DNA from: Nicotiana tabacum
Lineage: Eukaryota > Streptophyta > Magnoliopsida > Solanales > Solanaceae
Length of the DNA stretch: 64,000 bases
Direction of reading: 5' to 3'
Assembly: GCF_000715075.1 (NCBI RefSeq)
Contig: NC_134103.1
Span: forward strand, 57,256,230 to 57,320,229
Part shown: positions 22,579 to 32,975 of the stretch, one piece after another
Layout of the letters: the number at the start of each line of letters is the position of its first letter
Position numbering within the stretch: position 1 is the stretch's first letter
Notes under the pieces: model-generated
What the model saw: only the letters and a program-made list of their open reading frames with translations
What the model was told of the DNA's origin: nothing
The model's database searches: none
Translations under genes and position numbers: made by a program

Positions 22579-24766
22579 TGTCACGACCCAAACTAATGGG
22601 CCGCGACGGGCACCCGGTATCTTACTCAACTGAGTGCCAACGTAACATATATTTCGTATCATACTATCATAGGTAAATGAGCTGGAAAGGCTGTCATTAG
22701 ATAACTAAAATAAAACATGAGGAAATACTCGACATAATATTACCCAATATGATGTACCGACTTATACATATGACATACATGCCTATAAGGCCGGCACGAT
22801 CCTTTATGTAGTCAAAACATAGGCCGACAAGCCCATACATGTATTCATATACATGATATCAGTCTACAAGCCTCTTAGAGTAGATAAATACCATAAAGGT
22901 CGGGACAGGATACCGCTATACCAATCAATACATGCCCAATTCATACTGACCAAATAAGCAACTCCGTAGCAAGTGGAGTGCACCAACACCTTCCGCTGAG
23001 CTGATAGCCTACTTGGAGGACTCTCAACCTGTCTATCGGGACCTGCAGGCATGAAACGCAGCGTCCCCAAGCAAAAGGGATGTCAGTACAAATAATGAAC
23101 CGAGTTTGTAAGGAATGAAAATTAGTAAATAAAAGACATGAGAGAAACATGGAGTAAAAGACTCAATATGTAAGTCTGAATAGCTCTGTGAATCGTTTAA
23201 TATTTATAATGTCGTGCATATGCTTATAAATGTCATATCATGCATAGGTATATGCGTACATAACATCATCAAGCCTCTGAGGGTATCCCATCATATCATC
23301 TCGGCCACTATGGGCAAAATCATCAACATATACCAGTTGATCATGTGGTGGTGCATATATAACGCAACCTTTTCCCATATCCCATATACATATAATATAC
23401 GCATATATAATGCCATCTGGTCATGGGTCAATGCACATGTATAAATGAATGAAATGCATAAGAAGTACATTAATAAGATTTCTCAGAATGTCATAAGATC
23501 AATATGCCTTCGGATAAAATTTATCAACTACGTATTTTTCTGAGACCCATGAACAGACAACAACAATAACAACGACCCAGTGAAATCCCACTAGTGGGGT
23601 CTGGGGAGGGTAGTGTGTACGCAGACCTTACCCCTATTTCGAGAGAGTAGAGGGTTGTTTCCGAAAGACCATCGGCTCAAGAAGACGAAAAGAGACAATA
23701 TCAGTATCACCAATAGAAACCATAGAAAAAATAACATCATAAAATTGAGAAAGTAGATGCAAAGCAAATGCGATAGACAATACATAGACTTGACACTATG
23801 GAAAATAAAAGAGTAGTAAAGACCCATGAACAGAAGATATAATAATAAGACATATGGGGAATCAAGAACATAGGCACCCCTGACACTTCTATGAATAGAG
23901 TCATTTATGAAAGTTGCGCATTTACTCATTTCGTTTGTATCATATGGATCATGCCAAAAGTAAAGAAGGGATAGCCTTAACATACCTGAGCTGATTCTCT
24001 TAACAATCCCTCTAACCCATGTCTTTTGCAAAAAACACGTAACAGCGGATCGATGTAGGGAAGAATCTGTAAGATATTCTTGAGAAACATTGTACCGTAC
24101 TTTTCATGTTGCTATAGTATTAAGCAGTTTCATATGAATTGTTGAAGAAAATCACGTTGCTATTGCAAAATTTATATGATACTTGCTGAAGAGGATCCAT
24201 TACATTGTAGATTGGATATAAGCATCTCTCTTTGTGAATTAAAGAAATTTTTTATCTTAATTGGTGTGGGCCCCACTTTTTATGATGACTTGGCCAGCAA
24301 TTTCATCTAAATACGCCACCTAATCTCATAAATCAAAGAGTCATTATTTGATTTTTGAGTCCTCTTTCACTTGCTGCCACATTGGGGGGAGTGAGGGATA
24401 TATTAAGCTTATCCACAATTCTAGTTAATTAACCAATTACCGATATAATTAAGAATTATCTCAAATTACTTAAAATACTAATCACTTTTAACATACTTTA
24501 TATACCTTACTATCATGTTCATGTGATACCTTGGATGGCACTAGTCCATAAATACGAGGTATTATAGCTTGGACCGTATTTTACCTCAAAATGTCAAACT
24601 TCGACGAAACTCATTTTCTTCCACTCGTTTACCCCATGACCTTCACGGCTTTACTTATCACTTGTTATAAATAGCATAATACTTATAACCTCAAAATAAT
24701 CTTGTCCTTGAACTGATGTCAATTATTTTACGACAAATCCAACGTACAATACTACAGAATGTAACA
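22579..24766 (-). mobile_element. 5' LTR of element F
   Basis: 2,188 bp. It is longer than the 3' copy because of the SINE insertion. The ends are TGTTACATTC (minus strand at 24766) and GTGACA at 22579. Confidence 0.87.
23558..23819 (-). mobile_element. SINE with Angio-domain 3' end (TS/Au-like)
   Basis: 262 bp flanked by an exact 15-bp duplication, AGACCCATGAACAGA, at 23543-23557 and 23820-23834. The paired LTR has the single empty site at 15000-15014. On the minus strand it contains ggtaaggtctgcgtacacac, the module shared by many angiosperm SINEs, and ends in TTG-type repeats (caacaacaataacaac on the + strand). Pol III A and B boxes are not obvious in the 5' part, so it may be 5'-variant or decayed. 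It depends on LINE reverse transcriptase for movement (known for SINEs). Confidence 0.88.
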
Positions 24767-24771
24767 AGACT

Positions 24772-25320
24772 GACTGCTGGTGGCACCCCGTGCAAGAGGT
24801 GCACTAGACAGTAGCTGAGCAAAATGGGCAACCTGAGACCTCGGAGTATCTAGAGAACTGCTAGAAGCAGGAAGTGTTAAATGATTTGGCCGACTCATAT
24901 ATCCCCTTCCATGTCGGGCTGAAATTGTAGCGTGGCCACCACTAAATCCTCCAGTACCTCGAGGCCTCTTGGCCTCCCTATCCTCTCTCTCGGCCTCGCA
25001 TACCCTCCAACCTCCGAGCCATCTCTACCACCTACGAAAACAAAGTATGTGTCTCCAACTCCCGGGCCATACTGAACCTAAGACCATAACTAAGCCCCTC
25101 GATGAATTTGCGGACTCGCTCTCCGACTGTAGAAACAAAGGCAGGTTCATGTAAGGACAACTTGATGAATCTGATAGCATACTCTGACACTGACATAGTA
25201 CCATAAAGCAGCTGCTCAAACTATATGCGCCATGCATCCTGAAGGGTCTGGGGAACAAACTCTCTCAAGAACATCGCTCAAAATTGAGCCCAAGTGAGTG
25301 GTGTTGCATCAGCTGGGATA
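24772..25320 (-). pseudogene. Middle piece of gag gene G
   Basis: The minus strand translates as PADATPLTWAQF, a TGA, then MFLREFVPQTLQDAW, VSEYAIRFIKL, RVRKFIEGLS and VVEMARRLEGM. This is the core Retrotrans_gag domain of Tekay-type chromoviruses, followed by a Gly/Arg-rich linker. It continues the N-terminal part at 35275-35822 and leads into the zinc knuckle at 13912-14033. It is bounded by E on the right and by F's target duplication on the left. Three or more stops are present. Confidence 0.82.
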
Positions 25321-27678
25321 AGTCACGCCCAACATCGGGAAGCGCGACCGGCGCTCAACCGAGTGGACCTGGTCGAGGAAGCCTGTAGATACTTTCTATC
25401 CAACTCACCCATGATCAAGAGAAGACATGATTTCACTAATCAAACAGTAGGAAGTTCATATATACAATACTAAATCGTCTCATTGGTTATATCATTTTAA
25501 AGTCCACAAATACACACATTCTTATGATTCGAGAAAAATAAGAGATCAAAACACAACATAATCTGTTTGACTTTTCTAGCACCCATGTATAACCCACATA
25601 GTGTCTACGGAGCCTCTAAAAGATACAAAAGGGTGTTATAATAGTGCCGACAATAAGGCCCCGACTATACCTCGAGACGTGATAATAATATAAACGAAAG
25701 ATAAAATACGTGACCCCGGGATGAAGTGGAGCTCACCAAGTCTGTTGGGAAGAGGATGTACCATTATCTCTGATCAACACTGCCTACTATGGAACCATCT
25801 ACATCCATTTAAAGATGCAGCGCCCCCGGCAAAAGGGACGTTAGTACTGTCAAATAGTACTAGTATGTAAAACTAAACACTATCTCAATAGAATGAATAA
25901 TAATACAATAGGAAACAACCAAGAATTCAATAAGAGCTTCAAATAATACTAAAACATCAAGTTAAGGATCACATAAGTTATCAAGTCAAATTCCAGGTTA
26001 TTAGGTTGGGCGATCTTTAGTGGCGATATACCATAATTCACAATACTACCATATTCTTACACGGAGTCCGATCACGACCCGATCGGCTAGGTCGTCTCAT
26101 TTGAGACATCAACAATAACCACAATTTCAATTATCATTTCCAGCACAATCACCACTATGTGTGAGAAATGGCGTCTGATCACGGCCCGATCGGCTAGGCC
26201 ATCTCACCCAAGACATTACCCTTTTCAGTCAATCATCTCACATCATACTTCTTTCATATCTATTCAATTCATCGGCACTTATGGCCACAATTATAATATC
26301 GTTCTTGGCATTTGGCCGAATTTCATATTTCATGCTCCCCTTTTCATTTTCACACACCATTACCATTATCGACCACCAGACTCTTCAATTCAAGGATTTT
26401 AGGTACACATGAGAGCAATTAAGAGTCTTAGACATATATATAGTGATTTTATTCACATAATTTGGCATGATAACCTTCACTCAAGCATAACTTGAAATCG
26501 TAACAATTATAACACACACAGCCACACTTTGAATATATATACTCAAATGATAACCTAGCATGAATAAATGCACTTGAAACACATATTGAACATGTATCTC
26601 TCAACACAAGATTAGTCGGGATAACCTTTTTCACACTGATCAACTAGGGTCTTTCATAACTTACATGAACACCATGGAATTCGATTCTAAGAGAGGGGTT
26701 TAGCCAACATACCTCAATTGAGCTTCCTTAAACCTTTAAAACGTTCCGGAATTCTTAGCAACTTCAATCTATTTTAGAAATATAACAAGTTGAACCAAAA
26801 TTAGGAAGATGATCATGATTCAAGCTCATTTGAGCATATTATCAAGCACTAGGTGTGCATTGAGGTTTTTAAGGCCCTTTTACTTAAGATTCCATCGTCC
26901 CTCAACCCATTCTCTATCATTTTTAGCTCACAACCTTCCTACATTATTTGATAACACATGCATGCAAGATAAAAACTCCCACGCCCAAATATTGTCTTGC
27001 TAATTACTCCCCTTTTTAATAGATTTTCAAAATTAAGAGCTAGGGCATAGATTCATAACTTTAGGGTGAAGACTTCTTTGTTAATCCTCAATAATTGAGC
27101 AAGAATTGATGGATAATAGGTTGAAGGTTACTCCCCGACTCTAAGAACTCTTTCTCACTCTAAGAATATCAGGAATATGCTCAAAAATGGACTATGGCAT
27201 GTGTTTTAACGTGGTAGGGTCGGGTTTAGAAAACCCAAAAATAAAGCCCCGAGATAGGATCTGCGGTCGCATGTGCGACCACAGAATGGATATGCCGTCC
27301 GCATATCGGCCGCACAATTTGGTGCCAAAAAAACTGGAAAAATCTATCTGGGTCTACGGTCGTTATGCGGCCCGCAGACCTGTTCTACGGTCGCATAAAG
27401 CACCGCAACACCTCCCTCCGCAAAAATCTCAAAGCTGGATATGCGATCAGAGTGCGGCCCGCGAAATGGTTTTACGGTAGCATAATGGGCCGCGAAATTG
27501 ACATAAAACATGGCCCAGAAGACTGTGTCACTATGCGGCCATTCTGCGGCCCACAGAGTGATTATGTGGCCGCTTAATGGGCCGCAAAAAAGCCTATTTC
27601 TGCCAAATATTTCCTTCTATGCCTACCCCGGCATCACGGAACCCCATTTTTAGAAAATAAATTTCACAGGGCCTTACA
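25321..27678 (-). mobile_element. 3' LTR of element E
   Basis: 2,358 bp. It starts TGTAAGGCCCTGTG on the minus strand at 27678 and ends GGGCGTGACT (terminal CA mutated) at 25321. It shares a nearly identical 750-bp core (26085-26834) with the other LTR and has a CG-rich array at 27250-27595. Confidence 0.88.
27250..27595. repeat. CG-rich palindromic array in the E 3' LTR
   Basis: Repeated gcggtcgcat, tatgcggtccgcat and tgcggcccgcagac-type palindromes at short intervals. It matches the array at 34915-35250 in the 5' LTR and resembles those in A, J, K and P. Confidence 0.75.
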
Positions 27679-28045
27679 TCCTCCCCTACTTAAGATCATT
27701 CATCCTCGAATAAGGATCAAGGTTCACTATTAGCATCTTATGCAACTCCGTTTTCATACCATACACCATCATCCCTAAATTTGACTAACTCCCTAAATTC
27801 CCAAATGTTTCGCCAGAGTTCCCCTATAACTAGGTCTATCAACCTGCTAGAGAGCCCCAAAACACATCCTTAAAACATACACATAAACCAATGACGTAAC
27901 ATAACCATAACAACACCAACTGTGGCCTCACAAGCAATATATTACCAGGAAAGGAATACCTTTAACATCAATTGTACAAATGATACATAATTCATAGAAA
28001 GAAACTCTTAGAATTTTCATAAATTACAACTTTATAAATACATGG
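27679..28045 (-). other. Purine tract and 3' noncoding region of E
   Basis: The minus strand reads cttaagtaggggagga directly before the LTR. The rest, up to the pol stop, shows no ORF. Confidence 0.7.
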
Positions 28046-29376
28046 CTATTCAAACAAATAAGGATACTTTTTCTTCATTTCTTCCTCGCCTTCCCAAGTA
28101 GCCTCTTCAACCTGTTGGTTTCGCCATAGCACTTTCACAGATGCAATTTATTTATTTCTCAACTTTGGGACTTGCCGATCAATAAAAGAAACTGGAATCT
28201 CTTCATACGTCAATTCCTCATTAACCTCAATAGCCTCAACCGGAACAATGAGTGTCGGATCTCCAACTACTTTCTTCAACATAGACACGTGAAATACCGG
28301 GTGCACTAATGACATCTCAGGTGGTAGCTCAAGCTTGTACGCCACCTCATATCCTCTGAATGATTATGTACGGTCCGACATACCTCGAACTCAATTTCCC
28401 TTACTTACCAAATCGCATTACACCTCAAGAATACACAATCATCTTCTTTGAACTCCAAATCCCTACGACGAACATCCGAATAGGACTTCTGACGACTCTG
28501 AGTAGTCTTCAACCGCTCCTTAATGATCTGAACTTTTTCCATAGCCTGATGCATGAGGTCTGGTCCTATCAACTCAGCTTGTCCAATTTCGAACCACCCA
28601 ATGGGAGATCTATATCTCCTACCATACAATGCCTCAAATGGTGCCATTTGGATACCAGCATGAAAGCTGTTGTTATAAGAAAACTCTATGAGTGTCAAAT
28701 GATCATCCCAGTTACCCTTGAAGTCAATAACACAAGCACGCAACATATCCTCAAGCGTTTGAATAGTCTGCTCTGCCTGCCCATCAGTCTGTGGATGGAA
28801 GGTTGTACTATGATTCACATGAGTACCCAAACCTTGTTGAAACTTCTTCCAAAATTTTTCTGTGAACTGATCCCCTCGATCGGAAATGATAGAAACTGGA
28901 GTGTCATGCAGCCTGACTATTTCCTTGATATACAACTGAGCATACTGTTCCGCTGTGTCGGTAGATTTAACTGGCAAGAGATGTGCTGATTTCGTGAGTC
29001 GATCCATAATCACCCAAATTGAGTCAAACTTGCGCGGAGTGCATGGTAATCCTACCACAAAGACCATATTAATCATTTCCCACTCCCACATTAGAATTTT
29101 TATGTTTTGTGCCAACCCACCAGGACGTTGATGTTTGGCCTTCACTTGCTGGCAATTCAGACACGTTGCCACAAAGTCCGCCACATTCCTTTTCATGTCA
29201 TTCCTCCAATAGACTTCCTTGAGATCATGATACATCTTCGTAGAACCTGGGTGCACGGAATACCTTAGTGTACCATCATCCAAGCCAAGAGTAAAAGCTA
29301 TAGTTTTATGTTTATGAATCCCCTCCTTCAGTTGTACCAACAATGGATCGTCGTATTGCTTCTCTTTGAATTCCAC
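28046..29376 (-). pseudogene. Integrase with chromodomain of element E, broken
   Basis: 29376-28405 reads without a stop through DDGTLRYSVHPGSTKMY, CLNCQQVKAKHQRPGG, SIISDRGDQF, FHPQTDGQAEQT and LIEFSYNNSFHAG. Compared with D, about 26 residues are missing between the RYS and its upstream Arg-Tyr, removing the first zinc-binding His. The first catalytic Asp (in the MDFVVGLP block) is Val (MVFVVGLP). After a break near 28405, 28345-28148 gives VAYKLELPPEMSLVHPVFHVS and EEIPVSFIDRQVPKL. The chromodomain tail (EEATWEGEEEM, YPYLFE) follows in a shifted frame to a TAG at 28046-28048. Insertion function is lost. Confidence 0.88.
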
Positions 29377-30993
29377 AACGAGTAATGATTCAGCTCTATT
29401 CTACACAATTACCGCTCCTTCACTAGAGTCCGCAAGATGAACTTCCAAACTAGCTAACTGGTGAACCTCCCTGGCTAACGGCCTCTGACATACCTCTAAG
29501 TGAGCCAAACTACACATAGATTTCCAGCTAAGAGCATCCGCCACTATGTTGGCTTTCCCCGGGTGATATAGGATATCGATGTCGTAATCCTTGAGTAACT
29601 CAAGCCATCTTCTCTGCCTAGGATTCAACTCCTTTTGTTTGAAAATATATTGAAGGCTCTTGTGGTCTGTGAATACATCCACATGGACGCCATACAAATA
29701 GTGACGCCAAACCTTCAATGCAAAAACCACCGCCGCAAGTTCTAAATCGTGTGTTGGATAGTTCTTTACATGATTCACGAGTTACCTAGAAGCATAAGCT
29801 ATAACCTTGCCGTGTTGCATTAATACACACCCAAGCCCAATCCTTGAAGCATCGCAATATACTACAAACTTATCTGTACTGCCTGGTAGGGTCAACACCG
29901 GTGCCGTAGTCAACCTTGATTTCAACTCCTGGAAGCTCCTTTCATAAGCATCGGACCATTAGAACTTAACCGCTTTCTGAGTCAATTTAGTCAACGGAGA
30001 GGCAAGACTAGAGAACCCCTCCACAAACTTCATGTAATACCCCGCTAAGCCCAAGAAACTGCGAATCTCGGTTGGCATTATAGGTCTAGGCCAATTCTTC
30101 ACCGCTGCAATCTTTTGAGGGTCAACCTTAATTCCTTCTCTGGAGACAACATCACCCAAGAATGTGACAGAATCGAGCCAAAATTCACATTTTGAAAATT
30201 TCGCGTATAATTGGTGCTGGTGAAGAGTCTGCAAAACTGTCCCGAGATGATCGGCATTGTCCTCTCGACCCCGTGAATACACAAGAATATCGTCAATGAA
30301 TGTTATGCCAAAGGAATCAAGAAAAGGGTAGAAAACCCAATTCATAAGATCCATGAAAGCCACCGGGGCATTTGTTTGCCCAAAAGACATTACCAGAAAT
30401 TCAAAGTGCCCATACTGGGTCCTGAAAGCTATTTTCGGAATATCCTGCTCCCTGATCTTCAATTGGTGGTACCCGGACCGTAAATCAATTTTGGAGAAGT
30501 ACCTAGAGCCCTGTTAGTGATCAAACAAATCATCTATTCTTGGTAAATTGTATTTGTTTTTAATTGTGACTTAGTTGAGCTACCGGTAGTCAATACACAT
30601 CCTCAGTGATCCATCTTTCTTCCCCACAAAGAGAACCGGTGCGCCCCATGGTGACACACTCGGTCGGATGAAACCCTTCTCTAACAAATACTTTAATTGT
30701 TCCTTTAGCTCCTTCAATTCTGCTGGTGCCATCCGGTAGGGCGAAATAGATATAGGCTGCATGCCTGGCATTACATCAATCCCAAAATCAATCTTCTTAT
30801 CTGGTGGAATCCCAAGGAGCTCATCAGGAAAGACCTCCGAAAATTCATTCATCACTGGCACAGACTCGAGTGTAGGCACCTCAGCATCGATGTCTGTAAC
30901 CCAGACCAAATGATAGATACACCCCTTATTAATCATCTCCGTGACCTTAGGGTAAGAAATAAACCTACCTTTTGGCATTACATTTTCCCCCTT
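29377..30993 (-). pseudogene. Reverse transcriptase and RNase H of element E, broken by point stops
   Basis: In frame from 30993 down. 30978-30580 holds the start of RT ([31 protein letters not shown]). 30462-29959 has [27 protein letters not shown] and the active-site [11 protein letters not shown] near 30275-30305, then the connection region ([11 protein letters not shown]). RNase H at about 29880-29500 shows VYCDASRIGLGC and [12 protein letters not shown]. Stops sit at about 30580, 30571, 30520, 29957, 29780 and 29401. Several match CAG or CAA to TAG or TAA changes. RT active-site residues are intact. Confidence 0.88.
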
Positions 30994-32796
30994 CTACTCA
31001 ACAACTGGCTCATTTGGAAATTCAAACCTAATAGTCCTAGTTCGATAATCGAGCTTGGAAAAACATGAATAAAGCCAAAACATTCCCATAATTACATCAA
31101 AATCGACCATCCCCAATTCAACGAGATCAGCCACGGTGTCCCGACCACGTACCGTGACAACACAACCCCTATAAACCCGTGTGGCCATAATAGACTCACC
31201 AGCCAGAGTAGATATAGAGAACGGCTCATGAAGTTGTTCCGGTTCTATCCCAAATTCCATAGAAACATTAGGGGTAACATAGGACAAGGTGGAACCGTGA
31301 TCAATAAGAGCATATACATTATGAGATTGGACAGTCAATATACCCATGACAACATCTGGAGAAGCCTCTGTACTGTGGCGAATACTCATAGCATAGAAAT
31401 GGTTGGGTCCTCCTGAACTCTGCGCACCACCCCTAGTTGCAGCATGCCATGTTGGTGCTGGAGTACCTCGAGTTGGAGCGGGTGCTAGAGATGTAGCAGT
31501 TGCAGAACTAGATGGCTATGTTGTGCCCCTGCCCGCACCCTGGCGGGATGAACGACACTCCTTCTGAATATGACCCCTCAATTCGCACCCGTAACATATA
31601 GGTAGGTCCATGTAGCAGATCCCTAAGTGCATCTTCCCACACCTGGGGCATGGGGGCCTCCGTTGTTGCTGGAATCTCCCTCCTGATCGGCCCTGCTGGT
31701 GGGGTCCCTTGCTGCCCTGATTGGGCTAGAAATGACTCCCCTGCTGCTGACTAGGCCCTGCTGGCGGTGCACTGGCTGAAGACTGAGCAAAACACTGGGA
31801 TGACCCTGATGACCCTCCCCTAAAAGCTGATCTTTCCCCACCAAATGACTCCCCAAAGTTGCTTGCGGACCGGGCTTTACTGGTACCCTCTCGCTCCATT
31901 CTATTCTTTAACTTACGGTTCTATGTAGCTTGAGCAAATGCTGCTATCTTCCCATAGTTCATATCTGTGTTCAAGGCAGCTGTAGCGGCCTCATTGATAA
32001 CCAAGGGGCTAAGGCCCTGCACAAACCTGCGCACTCTAGCCTCCATAGTGGACAACATGAGAATGGCATATTTAGATAGACGCATGAACTCCATGTGATA
32101 CTCCCGCACACTCTTACTTCCTTGCTTAAGCTTCTCAAACTCTGTGACACGAGCTACCCTAGTCTTGGCTGGCAAGAAATTGTCCATGAAAGCGTCAGCA
32201 AACTCACTCCACCTCGTTGGAGGGCTCCCCTCCTCCCGAGAGTCCTCCCACAACTCAAACCAAGAATAGGCCACCCCTTTCAGGCGGTAGGAGGCCAACT
32301 ACACTCCCTCTGTCGCAGTAGCGCGCATAACCCAGAGAGTCTTATAAATCTAATCTATGAAGTCCTTTGGGTCCTCCTCGGGATTAGCACCCGTGAACAC
32401 CAGAGGATCCAACTGAAGAAACTTGTTCACCCTGGAACCACTAGAATCCCCTTGTTAGCTAGAAGAAGTGGGTGTAACATTTGATCTCTGGGCTTGAGAA
32501 GCCACTATCTGTGTCAGCATCTGGATAGCTCCCCTAAGATCCCTATCAGAAATACCAGAACTGGAAGCTGGGACTGAAGGCGGAACCGGAATATTAGTTG
32601 GAGGAACCGATGCACCCTCAGTAGGTGCAGGAAGTGGTGTGGCCTGGTCAGGTGTAGTGGAATCAGGCAGTGTAGCAGTCGGGGGATTATCCTCACCCTT
32701 CGGGTATTCACCTGCGTCACCAAATAAAGGGTCAACTGCCACTCCTGAGGCGGCATTGGCACCTTGTCCAGTTCTTGCTCTCTTCATAGGTGCCAT
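30994..32796 (-). pseudogene. gag and protease of element E, broken by point stops
   Basis: The ATG at 32796 (MAPMKRARTG) is chosen as the start because gag homology begins there and the leader lies upstream. A Pro/Thr-rich N terminus is followed by DLRGAIQMLTQIV, then the gag core at 32298-31921 (FELWEDSREEG, FLPAKTRV, VRRFVQGLS). A Ser/Gly/Gln-rich linker leads to CPRCGKMHLGIC and CYGCELRGHIQKEC near 31560-31660. Protease at 31389-30994 has ALIDHGSTLSYV, where most relatives have DPGS. About seven in-frame stops separate these blocks without changing frame. It would have made one Gag-Pol polyprotein. Confidence 0.87.
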
Positions 32797-32958
32797 ATAC
32801 AGAAAGTTAAAGGAATGCACGATCTAGAATATCAAAGAACAGTATTATTCCTAAATGCCCAAGTAGCCTCCCACTTATAGATGTGGTCGACAACACACCG
32901 ATAAGGAAGACTCTACTAGACATGGCTCCGAGACATCCTAGGACACTTTAAAATCTTA
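32797..32958 (-). other. 5' leader of element E
   Basis: An untranslated region between primer site and gag. It contains gactctacta (32909-32918) and a cttatagatgtgg-type word, both mirrored in the leader of the noncoding element F. It may hold packaging or dimer signals (inference). Confidence 0.5.
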
Positions 32959-32971
32959 GGCTCTGATACCA
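32959..32971 (-). other. Primer-binding site of element E
   Basis: The minus strand reads TGGTATCAGAGCC, matching the initiator methionine tRNA 3' end, 4 bp from the LTR. Confidence 0.88.
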
Positions 32972-32975
32972 AGTT

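Larger units (their letters stand above)
14034..24766 (-). mobile_element. Element F: noncoding LARD-like LTR retrotransposon
   Basis: LTRs at 14034-15958 (3') and 22579-24766 (5') frame an internal region without gag or pol. A primer site (22563-22574, TGGTATCAGAGC on the minus strand) and a purine tract (15962-15974) are present, so the replication signals are intact in layout. The flanks are AGAGT (14029-14033) and AGACT (24767-24771), a 5-bp target duplication with one change. F must have depended on proteins from a coding relative, because nothing in it looks coding. Solo LTR H (19335-21332) and a SINE (23558-23819) inserted later. Confidence 0.85.

Noticed and set aside
23591..24031. 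146-codon minus-strand ORF with hydrophobic stretches
   Set aside because: It crosses the border of the SINE and the F LTR, so it is a chance frame.
26157..26402. 81-codon ORF that occurs identically at 33814-34059
   Set aside because: Both copies lie inside the two LTRs of element E in the near-identical tract. The identity reflects LTR pairing, and the peptide has no domain character.
28360..28989. 209-codon + strand ORF
   Set aside because: It is the reverse of the E integrase, which has clear conserved motifs on the minus strand.
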